Of a stretch of 64,000 bases of DNA, positions 43,541 to 52,357 are shown piece by piece. The position numbers and the translations under genes are program-made. Where the stretch lies: contig JANQQV010000008.1 in the NCBI GenBank assembly GCA_028284865.1, positions 1 to 64,000 on the forward strand, in the 5' to 3' direction. The stretch's first letter is position 1. Each line of letters begins with the position of its first letter. Under the pieces are notes generated by a model. It did no database searches. It was given only the letters and a program-made list of their open reading frames with translations, and was not told the DNA's origin. Source of the stretch: Rhodothermales bacterium. Its GTDB lineage: Bacteria > Bacteroidota > Rhodothermia > Rhodothermales > UBA10348.

Positions 43541-44367
43541 TGCCCCTGGATGCTGAAGCCATCGACCTGCATCCCGACGCACTCGGGGTTGTACAGGAAC
43601 GCATCAACGGAGCACCCCGACTGGGATTGGTGTTGGGGTCCGGCCTTTCCCACCTGGCCGATGTACTCGACGATCCAGTCGTGATTCCCGCTGGCGACAT
43701 TCCGGGCTACCCGGGATCCACGGTTGAAGGACACCGTGGACAACTGGTTTTCGGTGACCTCGAGGGCGTACCTGTCGTTTTCGTGCAGGGACGATTGCAT
43801 GTCTATGAGGGACACAGTGTCCAGGACGCTACGTATCCCATCCGGCTGATGGCGGCGCTCGGTGTCAAGCGACTCATCATCACGAATGCCGCGGGTGGCA
43901 TCCATCCTGAGTGCGTCCCGGGGACGTTGATGTGGATTACCGACCATCTGGCGTTTGCCTTCCGTCCCATCCCCATCGCGAATCCTGATCACTTCCGTCC
44001 CACTCAGGCTGAACGCGAACCCTACGATCTCGAGTGGACGGCACGCGCGCAGGCGTTGGGCGATAAAATCGGCGTGGCCACACGGTCCGGGACCTATCTC
44101 TGGACGCTGGGCCCGAGCTACGAGACGAAGGCCGAGATCCGGATGTTCAAGACGATGGGGGCTGATGCCGTCGGCATGAGCACGGTGCCGGAAGTGATTA
44201 TCGCCCGCCAGTTCGGGATGCAGGTGATTGGAATGAGCACGATCACCAACTTCGCCGCCGGACTTGGACAGGAGTCGCTGAATCACGAGGAAGTGCTCGA
44301 GGTCGGCCGACAGGTCCGCGATGACTTGCAGCGGCTGATTGTGGAAGTGGTCCGCGACCTGGCTTAG
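43540..44367 (+). CDS. Purine-nucleoside phosphorylase (class I, trimeric)
   Basis: A 275-aa enzyme splitting purine nucleosides with phosphate. Signatures of the PNP/MTAP family are seen: LGSGLSHLAD (about 30-39), GHRGQLVFG, QGRLHVYEGH (about 84-93), ITNAAGGI and the long GxxTLGPSYETKAEIRMFKTMGAD-type block broken here into LGPSYETKAEI and MGADAVGMSTVPE. The latter residues identify purine nucleoside phosphorylase rather than MTA phosphorylase. Translationally coupled (TGATG) to the SpoIIE phosphatase gene, an unexpected partner. Confidence 0.95.
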   Translation: MPLDAEAIDLHPDALGVVQERINGAPRLGLVLGSGLSHLADVLDDPVVIPAGDIPGYPGSTVEGHRGQLVFGDLEGVPVVFVQGRLHVYEGHSVQDATYPIRLMAALGVKRLIITNAAGGIHPECVPGTLMWITDHLAFAFRPIPIANPDHFRPTQAEREPYDLEWTARAQALGDKIGVATRSGTYLWTLGPSYETKAEIRMFKTMGADAVGMSTVPEVIIARQFGMQVIGMSTITNFAAGLGQESLNHEEVLEVGRQVRDDLQRLIVEVVRDLA

Positions 44368-44369
44368 GT

Positions 44370-44465
44370 GTAACTGGGCTTCGGCGTAATTGGGCGTCGG
44401 CATAGTCGGGCGTCGGAATGATCTGGCGCCTGAAGGATCAGGCGACGGAATGATCTCTCCGATAC
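44370..44465 (+). repeat. Six degenerate 16-bp tandem repeats
   Basis: The units GTAACTGGGCTTCGGC, GTAATTGGGCGTCGGC, ATAGTCGGGCGTCGGA, ATGATCTGGCGCCTGA, AGGATCAGGCGACGGA and ATGATCTCTCCGATAC follow one another without gaps. Identity between neighbours falls from about 80% to about 50%. Units 4-5 also form a CGCCTGA-AGGA-TCAGGCG hairpin. They begin 2 nt after the nucleoside phosphorylase stop and end 134 nt before the PUR-domain gene. Confidence 0.65.
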
Positions 44466-44599
44466 AGTCTCCCCCTGGATTTTTGCGTTTTTGCCGGAGG
44501 GTTGTGCATATTTGACCGCTCATGCCCCTCAGGCCGTGAGCACCCTTGACCCGCTACCATCCACAGCGCTTCGACGAGGGGTCGGAGACGGAGGAAACG

Positions 44600-45193
44600 A
44601 TGAGCCAGGACGAGCTGGAATACGAGGACGAAGAATTCGAAGACGCCGACTTCGACAAGGAAGACCTTGATAAAGAGGAGTTCGACGACGAAGACTTTGA
44701 CGACCAGGAAGCCGACGACGATTATCAGGCATCCTACGATGATGATGATGAGGGTCCGTACGAAGACGGTGACTACTACGATGACGGCCCTTCGGACAAC
44801 GGACAGGACGACTACTATTCCGGTTCGGATGATCGCGACGGCCGAGGGAATGGCCGCGGAGGCGGACGCGGTCGATATCGCGACGAGATCTACTCCAAGC
44901 GCGTACCCGCAGGAAAACGGACGTACTTCTTCGATGTTAAAACGACGCGTTCCGGAAAGGATTATTTCCTGACCATCACCGAAAGCAAAAAGGTCGGCGA
45001 GAACCGCTACGAAAAGCACAAGCTGTTCCTGTACAAGGAGGACTTCGGCAAATTCGTGAGCGCCATGCACGAAGTCGTTCGCTTCATCCAGGATGAGTGC
45101 CTCCCCGACTACGAGTTCCGCGGTCTTCCCGATGTTTCCAAACAAGACGGGGAACAGGACGACGACTGGTCCGATGAAGATGGTTCCTACTGA
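44600..45193 (+). CDS. PUR-domain nucleic-acid-binding protein (DUF3276) with long acidic N-terminal region
   Basis: A 197-aa protein. The first ~80 residues are almost all Asp/Glu with Tyr, then a Gly/Arg-rich RGNGRGGGRGRYR hinge (about 84-96), then a PUR-alpha-like domain (about 98-170, IYSKRVPAGKRTYFFDVK and DYFLTITESKK) as in DUF3276 and Borrelia BpuR. Such proteins bind ssDNA or RNA. The acidic C-terminal end repeats the theme. The acidic arm could compete with nucleic acid for the basic groove (inference). The ATG at 44600 has GGAGG 6 nt upstream, so the frame's earlier TTG is not used. Confidence 0.85.
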   Translation: MSQDELEYEDEEFEDADFDKEDLDKEEFDDEDFDDQEADDDYQASYDDDDEGPYEDGDYYDDGPSDNGQDDYYSGSDDRDGRGNGRGGGRGRYRDEIYSKRVPAGKRTYFFDVKTTRSGKDYFLTITESKKVGENRYEKHKLFLYKEDFGKFVSAMHEVVRFIQDECLPDYEFRGLPDVSKQDGEQDDDWSDEDGSY

Positions 45194-45222
45194 GCCTCCA
45201 CCACCTGGACCTGCCGGCCCTT

Positions 45223-46311
45223 ATGAGTAATCGAGTTCCCGAGCGGCTATTGGAGCTGTTCCGGCCAGCCGTTCGATCCGAAAAGCCGTACATCGTGCCC
45301 GGCGCACGTCCAGTCTCGGTCAAGCTGAACCAGAATGAGAGTCCGTTCGATCTCCCCCCCTCTCTGAAGCGGGAGCTGCTTGAGGCCTTCTTTCAGATCG
45401 ATTTCAACCGCTACCCCTCTGAGCAGCCAACCCGGCTCATCCAGGCGCTCGAGTCGAACTGCGGTGTGGAGCCAGGTAGTGTCCTGGTCGGAAACGGATC
45501 CAATGAGCTGACTTACACACTTGGACTCTGCTTCGTGGAGGACGGTGATCCGGTCATCACACCCACCCCCATGTTCGCCCTCTACGAGTCGATGGTCCGT
45601 CTTCACGGCGGGACACCGATAAGTGTCGGGTGCCAGACGGACCTCCAGGTGGACACGGATGCCATCATTGCTGCCATCGAGCAGCATGATTCGAAGCTCA
45701 CCATCCTCGCCACCCCAAGCAATCCGACCGGTTTGGCAATACCCAAGAAGGACATTGAACGGGTTGTTCGGGCAAGCAATGGATTTGTCGTCGTGGATGA
45801 GGCGTATCACGAGTTCAATCCGGAAGGGTCTGCGCTGGATCTGCTGATGCGTCATCCCAATGTGATCATTCTGCGCACCCTGTCCAAAGCGTACGGACTT
45901 GCTGGATTGCGACTGGGCTATCTCGTCGCGCGTCCGGCTGTCATTGCCGAGATGATGAAATCCCGGCTGCCGTTCATGGTCGATCGTATGGCTGAGCAGG
46001 TTGGACTATTGCTGCTTCGCCACCAGGATCTCGTCCGGGACCGGGTCGATCAGATCAAAGTCTACACGGCGCACTTGCACCAGGCGATGGTCGAGCGAGG
46101 TGATCTTGAAGTGTTGCCCACCGATACCAACTTTATCCTGTTCCGCGCCGACAGGGATCCCGGTGAGCTACTGAGCGAACTGGCAGACAAAGACGTCCTG
46201 GTGCGAAACATGGGGGGCTACGAGCAACTGCGAGGATTCCTGCGTGTTACCAGCGGAACGCCCTCAGAGAACAAGGCATTTTTGGACGCGTTGACGTCCA
46301 TTCTGGGGTAG
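45223..46311 (+). CDS. hisC: Histidinol-phosphate aminotransferase
   Basis: A 362-aa fold-type I PLP aminotransferase acting in histidine synthesis. The LNQNESPFD start (about 36-44), GNGSNELTY, TPSNPTG (about 166-172), VVDEAYHEF and the PLP lysine in TLSKAYGLAGLRLGY (about 224) are clear. Full length. No other his genes are next to it, so the pathway is scattered in this genome. Follows the PUR gene by 29 bp. Confidence 0.93.
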   Translation: MSNRVPERLLELFRPAVRSEKPYIVPGARPVSVKLNQNESPFDLPPSLKRELLEAFFQIDFNRYPSEQPTRLIQALESNCGVEPGSVLVGNGSNELTYTLGLCFVEDGDPVITPTPMFALYESMVRLHGGTPISVGCQTDLQVDTDAIIAAIEQHDSKLTILATPSNPTGLAIPKKDIERVVRASNGFVVVDEAYHEFNPEGSALDLLMRHPNVIILRTLSKAYGLAGLRLGYLVARPAVIAEMMKSRLPFMVDRMAEQVGLLLLRHQDLVRDRVDQIKVYTAHLHQAMVERGDLEVLPTDTNFILFRADRDPGELLSELADKDVLVRNMGGYEQLRGFLRVTSGTPSENKAFLDALTSILG

Positions 46312-46414
46312 CTGATCCCGTTGATCACTCCGATCCCAATCCATCCAACGTCGCATCCACCACCAGATTGGGGCCCGGCTTTCCTCAGCCCCCCATCCAT
46401 CTTGCGTATCTCAC

Positions 46415-47011
46415 ATGGATCTGATCCAGGTTGACATCATCGGATTGTCTACGAGCCCATCAAGCGGCGGTGCCTATGCCCTCGTGCTGGGTGAGGTTGA
46501 CGGCAATCGCAGGCTCCCCATCATCATCGGCGCATTCGAAGCCCAGGCCATTGCACTGGAACTGGAGAAGATCCAGCCACCCCGCCCGATGACGCATGAC
46601 TTGATCCGCGACCTGTTCGATTCCGTTTCCGCAGATGTCTCGGATATCCTGATTGATGAACTGCGTGAAGGCACGTTTTTCGCCAAGATCCGCTACTCGG
46701 TGAACGGCTCTGATGCCCAGTTGGATTGCCGTCCCTCTGACGCCGTCGCACTGGCTGTTCGGGTTGGCGCACCCATTTTCGTGGCGCCGTCCGTCCTTGA
46801 CGAGGCGGGTATCCCGACCGAGGATGAGGACAACATGGCCGCGATCGAGTCGGCCGAGCCCGAAGTAGAAACGGAGCACGAGCCGGAGACACCCAAGAGC
46901 CCGCTCGAGAAGCTCGAAGACGATCTGGCCCAGGCCATCGCGGATGAGGACTACGAGCTGGCCGCCAAATTGAGAGACGACATCACCCGCCTACAAAGCG
47001 AACAGAATTGA
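46415..47011 (+). CDS. DUF151 bifunctional nuclease-domain protein with C-terminal UVR motif
   Basis: A 198-aa protein. The BFN/DUF151 domain (about 1-135) has LPIIIGAFEAQAIALEL and the DCRPSDAVALAVR motif. An acidic linker follows, then a UvrB/C-type coiled-coil motif (about 166-195, LEKLEDDLAQAIADEDYELAAKL), the usual layout in Bacteroidota. Related plant and thermophile proteins show DNase/RNase activity; the role in bacteria is unclear. Its TGA overlaps the bshC TTG start by 4 nt (TTGA). Confidence 0.9.
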   Translation: MDLIQVDIIGLSTSPSSGGAYALVLGEVDGNRRLPIIIGAFEAQAIALELEKIQPPRPMTHDLIRDLFDSVSADVSDILIDELREGTFFAKIRYSVNGSDAQLDCRPSDAVALAVRVGAPIFVAPSVLDEAGIPTEDEDNMAAIESAEPEVETEHEPETPKSPLEKLEDDLAQAIADEDYELAAKLRDDITRLQSEQN

Positions 47012-48621
47012 CCCGCCTCCCCTTTTCCTCGTTCTCTTCGTTCTCCCGCCTTTTCCGGGACTATACCGAATCCCCCACCGCGCTTGCCCCCTTCTTCAAC
47101 GGAGACTACCGGGACCCTGACGTCCTGGCGGCTTCCTGTGAGCGCGCGGCCGAAACGCATGCTGATCGGGACCTATTGATCAGCGCCATGCGGAATCAAG
47201 CCACGTCGTACGGTGTGCTTGATGCGACCAGCCATCTGATCGACAAACTCGCAGATCCGTCTTCGGCTGCGGTTGTCACGGGCCAGCAGCTGGGGCTTCT
47301 TGGCGGTCCTCTGTATACGGCATACAAGGCACTGAGCACGATCCAGCTCGCCGAACGCCTCGAGCAGCAGACCGGTCGACCTGTCGTACCGGTATTCTGG
47401 TTGGAGGGCGAGGACCATGACTTTGACGAGGTCGCGTCAGCCGGAATGATGGACGGAGATGACCCGTGCAAGGTCACCTACGATCCTGGACCAGACGGAC
47501 AGGCCGGCACGGCGGTTGGACGCATGACCGTGACCGATGGCATCTCGGAAGTCGTAAGCGAATTGGAGCGGTTGCTTCCGCCCACGGATTTCAAGGATGC
47601 ACTCATGGAGGGTATCCGCCAGGCGTACGCGCCCGGCACGCCCATGATTACGGCCTTCGTCGGGATGATGGAGCTTATTCTGGGGCCAGGACGTATCGCC
47701 TACGTATCACCGGACGACGCAGACCTGAAGCGGGCCGCAAGCCAGCTGTTCAAGCAAGAGCTGAACGACTTCGGGACATCGGAAGCACTGGTCAACACAG
47801 TTAGCGCTCAGTTGGAGCAGGACTGGCATGCCCAGGTACAGGTAAAGGCGACCAACCTCTTCCTGCACGGCGATGGCCGACGTACGGCGATTGATGCGGT
47901 GGAGAACGGATTCGAAACGCGCGATGGAGAGGCCTTTTCTCCTGAGTCGCTGCTCGGTCAGCTTTCCGACGACCCTGGATCCTTCTCCCCGAACGTGGTC
48001 ATGCGTCCCTTGATGCAGGATTGGCTACTGCCAACCGCTGCGTACGTGGCGGGTCCCGGCGAGGTCGCCTACTTCGCTCAATTCAAGGGCCTATACGACT
48101 GGGCGGGATTGCACATGCCCGTGGTCTATCCGCGTGCCTCGCTGACGGTGCTCGAGCGGCGCATTGGTCGCATTCTGGAAAAGAATGACATCGGCATCCC
48201 GGCCTTCGAAGAGCAGATTGATCAGCTGTTCCGGTCAATGGTCCTCGACAACATGGATGTGGATCTGGAGGAAGCATTCAAGGCAGCCTCAAGCGGGCTC
48301 CACCAGGTCATCAATCAGATCAAACCGGTTGTTGAAGGTGTGGATCGCTCGCTGGTCAAATCCACCGAAGCCACCCGGGCTGCCTTCATGAAGGAGTGGA
48401 ATCAGCTGAAAGGCCGCGTCATCAAGGCAGAGAAGCAGCAGCACGACGTCCTCAAGGGTCAGTTGGAGCGGGCTTCTTCCGCGCTTTTTCCATCAGGCAT
48501 TCCTCAGGAGCGCTTCCTTTCGCCCGTATATTTCCTGAACAAGTACGGGCCGGATTTCTTTTCCGGACTCACCGAGCGCATGGACCTGGATACCTCCGAG
48601 CACCAGGTACTCGAGCTCTGA
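47008..48621 (+). CDS. bshC: Bacillithiol biosynthesis cysteine-adding enzyme BshC
   Basis: A 537-aa enzyme adding cysteine to GlcN-malate in the last step of bacillithiol synthesis. It has the family length and the blocks VTGQQLGLLGGPLYTAYKA (about 91-109), PVFWLEGEDHDFDEV (about 132-146) and AYVAGPGEVAYFAQF, followed by the long coiled coil (about 420-495) and C-terminal NKYGPDFF. The TTG start at 47008 overlaps the upstream stop; no ATG lies near the conserved N-terminus (LPFSSFSSFSRLF). bshB1 lies after leuS. Confidence 0.93.
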   Translation: MTRLPFSSFSSFSRLFRDYTESPTALAPFFNGDYRDPDVLAASCERAAETHADRDLLISAMRNQATSYGVLDATSHLIDKLADPSSAAVVTGQQLGLLGGPLYTAYKALSTIQLAERLEQQTGRPVVPVFWLEGEDHDFDEVASAGMMDGDDPCKVTYDPGPDGQAGTAVGRMTVTDGISEVVSELERLLPPTDFKDALMEGIRQAYAPGTPMITAFVGMMELILGPGRIAYVSPDDADLKRAASQLFKQELNDFGTSEALVNTVSAQLEQDWHAQVQVKATNLFLHGDGRRTAIDAVENGFETRDGEAFSPESLLGQLSDDPGSFSPNVVMRPLMQDWLLPTAAYVAGPGEVAYFAQFKGLYDWAGLHMPVVYPRASLTVLERRIGRILEKNDIGIPAFEEQIDQLFRSMVLDNMDVDLEEAFKAASSGLHQVINQIKPVVEGVDRSLVKSTEATRAAFMKEWNQLKGRVIKAEKQQHDVLKGQLERASSALFPSGIPQERFLSPVYFLNKYGPDFFSGLTERMDLDTSEHQVLEL

Positions 48622-48637
48622 GCGCTGTACTTGATGT

Positions 48638-48705
48638 GACGCTTGGTCTTCGGACGCCGAACACCAGGCGTTGATCATTGAATTTCGCGCCTGCTGATAA
48701 GGCGC
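48638..48705 (+). promoter_or_regulatory. Structured leader of leuS (two competing hairpins)
   Basis: Stem 1 (48638-48672) pairs GACGC-TTGGT-C-TTCGG with CCGAA-C-ACCAG-GCGTT around an ACG loop (15 pairs, one C-C mismatch, two G-T). Stem 2 (48687-48705) is GCGCCT / AGGCGC. CAGGCG of stem 1 can instead pair with CGCCTG of stem 2, so the two are partly exclusive. No T-box features are seen. The role is unknown; it may just protect or end the bshC message. Confidence 0.4.
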
Positions 48706-48735
48706 TTCCCTATAAACCGCATTCAGTACCGCGGC

Positions 48736-51441
48736 ATGGCTGACTATCCCTTCCAGGAAATCGAACAGAAGTGGCAGCGCTTCTGGGAAACGGAACGAAC
48801 CTTTCGCACGCCCGACGATCCCGACACGTCCAAGCCGAAGTACTACGTGCTGGACATGTTTCCCTACCCTTCTGGTGTCGGACTCCACGTGGGGCACCCG
48901 CTCGGGTACATCGCGACGGATATCGTCTCCCGGTACAAGCGAATGAAGGGCTTTAACGTCCTTCACCCGATGGGTTTTGATGCGTTCGGCCTGCCGGCTG
49001 AACAGTTTGCCGTCGAGCATGGCGTGCACCCGCGGGTGACGACGGAGAAGAATATTGACAACATGCTTCGTCAGCTCAAGGCCTTGGGTCTGAGCTACGA
49101 CTGGGATCGGAAGCTGGCCACGACGGACGTTGACTACTACAAGTGGACGCAGTGGATCTTCCTTCAGCTCTTCAATTCCTGGTACGACGAAGAAGCCGAT
49201 AAAGCACGCCCCATCAGCGAACTCGAGGCCCGTTTCGCAGAGGAACGCGACGATTGGGGCAGCATGAGCGAAGGCGAGCGCGAAGCCGTGCTTTCGGAGC
49301 ACAGATTGGCCTTCCTTGACGAGGTACCGGTCAACTGGTGCCCTGCACTGGGCACGGTTCTCGCCAATGAGGAGGTGACCAACGAAGGACGTAGCGAACG
49401 CGGAAATCACCCTGTATTCCGGCGCCCGCTCAAGCAGTGGATGCTGCGTATCACCAAATACTCCGATCGCTTGATCCAGGATCTGGATGATGTAGACTGG
49501 CCCGAGCCAGTCAAGCTCATGCAGCGCAACTGGGTGGGACGAAGTGAGGGCGCGAACGTGGACTTCGCTGTCGACGGACATGATGCCGTCATTCAGGTGT
49601 TCACGACACGTCCTGACACCTTGTTTGGCGCGACGTACATGGTCCTGGCCCCCGAGCATCCGCTCGTCGACGCATTGACCACGGATGAACACCGCGACGC
49701 CGTGGCTGCCTACCGCAAAGAAGCGGCCGGCAAGACGGACATCGACCGCATGGCCGAGTCCAAGACGAAGACGGGAGTTTTCACGGGCGCCTATGCCATC
49801 AACCCGGCCGGCGGTTCGCGCATACCGATCTGGGTGGCTGACTATGTCCTGATGGGATACGGCACCGGGGCGATCATGGCTGTTCCTGCCCAGGATGAGC
49901 GCGACTGGGAATTCGCCGAAGTGTTTGACCTGCCCATCATCCGCACGGTTCAGCCACCCGAAGGATGGGAAGGCAAGGCCTTTACCGGAGATGGTCCTGC
50001 CATCAACTCGGAGTTCCTCAACGGGCTGGGCGTGAAGGACGCCAAGGCACGCATGATCGAGTGGCTCGAAGAACACGGTCATGGCGAAGGCACAATCACG
50101 TACAAATTGCGTGACTGGCTTTTCAGCCGGCAGCGCTACTGGGGCGAGCCCTTCCCGATCCTGCGCGGTGAAGACGGTAGCGTCCGCGCGGTCAACGAAA
50201 GCGACTTGCCTGTCGAGTTGCCGCCGATGGAGGACTTCAAGCCAACGGCCTCGGATGATCCGGATGCGCCTCCGCGTCCCCCTCTGGCGCGTGCCGACGA
50301 GTCCTGGCGCATTGTCGAGATTGACGGCAAACGCTACGAGCGTGAACTGAACACGATGCCTCAATGGGCTGGCTCCTGCTGGTACTATCTGCGCTTCATC
50401 GACAACCAGAATGACGAGACGTTTGCCAAGCCGTCCCGTGAATCCTACTGGATGGGTGACAACGGCGTCGATCTGTATATCGGAGGAGTCGAGCACGCCG
50501 TATTGCATTTGCTGTATGCGCGTTTTTGGCACAAAGTGTTGTTTGACCTCGGCCATGTCTCCACCAAGGAGCCGTTCGGCCGTCTGTTCAACCAGGGCTA
50601 TATCCAGGCCTACGCCTACCGCGACGAGCGAGGCATTGCGGTGGATGCCACCAAGGTGGTCGACCAGGACGGCAAGCCTGCCATGGAAGTCCAGGATCAG
50701 CCCGGACGCTCGTTCTTCTACGATGGCCAACCCGTCACGCAGGAGTACGGCAAGATGGGCAAGAGCCTGAAAAACGCCGTCTCCCCCGACGAGGTCAACG
50801 AAGCCTACGGGTGTGATACCCTGCGTCTCTATGAGATGTATATGGGTCCGCTCGAAGCCTCCAAGCCCTGGAATACCCGGGATATTGTGGGTGTGAACCG
50901 CTTCCTGCGTCGCGTATGGCGCAACTTCGTCGATGGCGAGTCGGACGCCCTCATGGTTTCTGATGACGCGCCAAGCGACGATCAGATGCGCGCGTTGCAT
51001 CGAACGATCGAGCGTGTCACCACGGACATGGAGCGACTGTCATTCAACACGTCCATCGCTGCACTCATCGAATTGCTGTCCGAATGGGTGTCCCTGGATG
51101 CCATCCCACGCTCACTGGCTGAGCCGTTTGTCCTGATGCTCTCCCCGCTTGCGCCTCACATGGCCGAAGAGCTTTGGCAGCGCATGGGGCACGAGGCCTC
51201 ACTCGCATACGAGCCCTGGCCGACCGCTGAGGAGATATGGCTGGTGGATGACTCCATCAAGCTGGCCGTTCAAGTCAATGGCAAGGTGCGCGGAACGATC
51301 TCGGTACCTGCTGATGCCTCCAAGGAGGATATCCTGGCTGCTGCCAAGCAGGATGAGAATGTCTCCCGTCACGTGGAAGGCAAAGAGATCCGACGCGAGA
51401 TCTACGTCCCGGGTCGCCTGGTCAACATTGTCGTAGGTTGA
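48736..51441 (+). CDS. leuS: Leucyl-tRNA synthetase
   Basis: A 901-aa class Ia synthetase. It has the HIGH-type motif HVGHPLGY (about 52-59), FGLPAEQ, the CP1 editing domain with TTRPDTLFGATYMVLAPEH (about 292-310), the WAGSCWYYLRF block, KMGKSLKN as KMSKS (about 675-682), and a C-terminal anticodon domain. Two small insertions (near residues 150-200 and 500-525) are acidic and not unusual for this phylum. Lies between two bacillithiol genes. Confidence 0.97.
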   Translation: MADYPFQEIEQKWQRFWETERTFRTPDDPDTSKPKYYVLDMFPYPSGVGLHVGHPLGYIATDIVSRYKRMKGFNVLHPMGFDAFGLPAEQFAVEHGVHPRVTTEKNIDNMLRQLKALGLSYDWDRKLATTDVDYYKWTQWIFLQLFNSWYDEEADKARPISELEARFAEERDDWGSMSEGEREAVLSEHRLAFLDEVPVNWCPALGTVLANEEVTNEGRSERGNHPVFRRPLKQWMLRITKYSDRLIQDLDDVDWPEPVKLMQRNWVGRSEGANVDFAVDGHDAVIQVFTTRPDTLFGATYMVLAPEHPLVDALTTDEHRDAVAAYRKEAAGKTDIDRMAESKTKTGVFTGAYAINPAGGSRIPIWVADYVLMGYGTGAIMAVPAQDERDWEFAEVFDLPIIRTVQPPEGWEGKAFTGDGPAINSEFLNGLGVKDAKARMIEWLEEHGHGEGTITYKLRDWLFSRQRYWGEPFPILRGEDGSVRAVNESDLPVELPPMEDFKPTASDDPDAPPRPPLARADESWRIVEIDGKRYERELNTMPQWAGSCWYYLRFIDNQNDETFAKPSRESYWMGDNGVDLYIGGVEHAVLHLLYARFWHKVLFDLGHVSTKEPFGRLFNQGYIQAYAYRDERGIAVDATKVVDQDGKPAMEVQDQPGRSFFYDGQPVTQEYGKMGKSLKNAVSPDEVNEAYGCDTLRLYEMYMGPLEASKPWNTRDIVGVNRFLRRVWRNFVDGESDALMVSDDAPSDDQMRALHRTIERVTTDMERLSFNTSIAALIELLSEWVSLDAIPRSLAEPFVLMLSPLAPHMAEELWQRMGHEASLAYEPWPTAEEIWLVDDSIKLAVQVNGKVRGTISVPADASKEDILAAAKQDENVSRHVEGKEIRREIYVPGRLVNIVVG

Positions 51442-51483
51442 CACAACCATCCAGCTGTCCCGGTTCGCAGACGTCCACGACTC

Positions 51484-52305
51484 ATGAGCTCCAACGTGAA
51501 AAACGTGAAATACGATGTTCTCGCCATCGGCTCCCACCCAGATGATGTGGAGTTGGGCTGTGGTGGGACCATTGCTGCCCTGATTGAGGCCGGATATCGT
51601 GTTGGCATTGTTGACCTGACTCGCGGTGAGTTGGGCTCCCGCGGAACGCCTGACCAACGGGACATGGAGGCGACCGAAGCTGCCCGCGTCCTTGGGGTCG
51701 ACCGTCGCGTGAACCTGGGTATCCCTGACGGCAACATCAAGAACAGTCGGAAGAATCGGCTTCGCGTCATCGCAGAGCTCAGGGCAACCCGACCCGACAT
51801 CCTCCTCATTCCGGCACCGGATTGCCGCCACCCGGATCATCCGGCGGGCGCCCGGCTCGTTTGCGATGCGGCTTTCCAGGCAGGACTGGTCAAGGTTGAG
51901 ACCCTCGATGGCTTCGGCGTCATGCAAGAGCCGTGGCGCCCGCAACACATCCTGCACTACATGCAGTCGATTCCTTTCGAGCCAACACTCGTCATGGATG
52001 TCTCGGAGTTTTGGGAAACGCGCAATGCGGCTGTACGAGCATTCAGTTCGCAGTTCCACACGGGAGGGGCTGGCGAAAGGAATCCCGGCCCAGAAGAGGC
52101 AGGCGAAGGCGGCGGCTTAAGTGAAGATCAAGGACCTGAAACGTTCATCTCCAATCCAGCCTTCATGGACTGGTATGACGCCCGCGCACGCACGTTCGGC
52201 TATCGGATCGGTGCCACCTTTGGAGAGCCGTTCCTCTACCGGCACGGCCCAATCGGCACCGACGACCTGGTCGGCATGCTGAAAAAAGAAAAGCCGTTTC
52301 GCTAG
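51484..52305 (+). CDS. bshB1: Bacillithiol biosynthesis deacetylase BshB1
   Basis: A 273-aa LmbE-type zinc deacetylase removing acetyl from GlcNAc-malate. The zinc motif AIGSHPDDVELGCGG (about 14-28), DLTRGELGSRGT (about 44-55), RHPDHPAGARL (about 119-129) and a C-terminal FGEPFLYRHGP match BshB1. A Gly/Glu-rich insertion (about 193-220) lies in the substrate loop. The 3' end also carries the terminator of the opposite operon. bshA was not seen in the window. Confidence 0.92.
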   Translation: MSSNVKNVKYDVLAIGSHPDDVELGCGGTIAALIEAGYRVGIVDLTRGELGSRGTPDQRDMEATEAARVLGVDRRVNLGIPDGNIKNSRKNRLRVIAELRATRPDILLIPAPDCRHPDHPAGARLVCDAAFQAGLVKVETLDGFGVMQEPWRPQHILHYMQSIPFEPTLVMDVSEFWETRNAAVRAFSSQFHTGGAGERNPGPEEAGEGGGLSEDQGPETFISNPAFMDWYDARARTFGYRIGATFGEPFLYRHGPIGTDDLVGMLKKEKPFR

Positions 52306-52317
52306 CGCGAAACGGCT
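52282..52317 (-). terminator. Intrinsic terminator of the polysaccharide operon, inside bshB1 3' end
   Basis: AGCCGTTTCGC / GCGAAACGGCT is a perfect 11-bp stem with a 4-nt loop (52292-52317). On the minus strand it is followed by TTTCTTTTTT (52291 down to 52282). It lies about 40 nt past the stop of the last operon gene. The stem covers the bshB1 stop codon and the A-run lies within bshB1 codons. Confidence 0.8.
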
Positions 52318-52357
52318 CTCAGCAAAACGGCCCTCGGCGTGACGGGCCAAGCTGTGG

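Noticed and set aside
48622-48735. T-box riboswitch for leuS
   Set aside because: No T-box sequence, specifier loop or terminator/antiterminator pair is visible, and the leader is too short.
48493-51000. An 835-codon open frame antisense to leuS
   Set aside because: It lies wholly opposite a clear synthetase gene and matches no family; codon bias of the sense gene leaves the antisense frame open in high-GC DNA.
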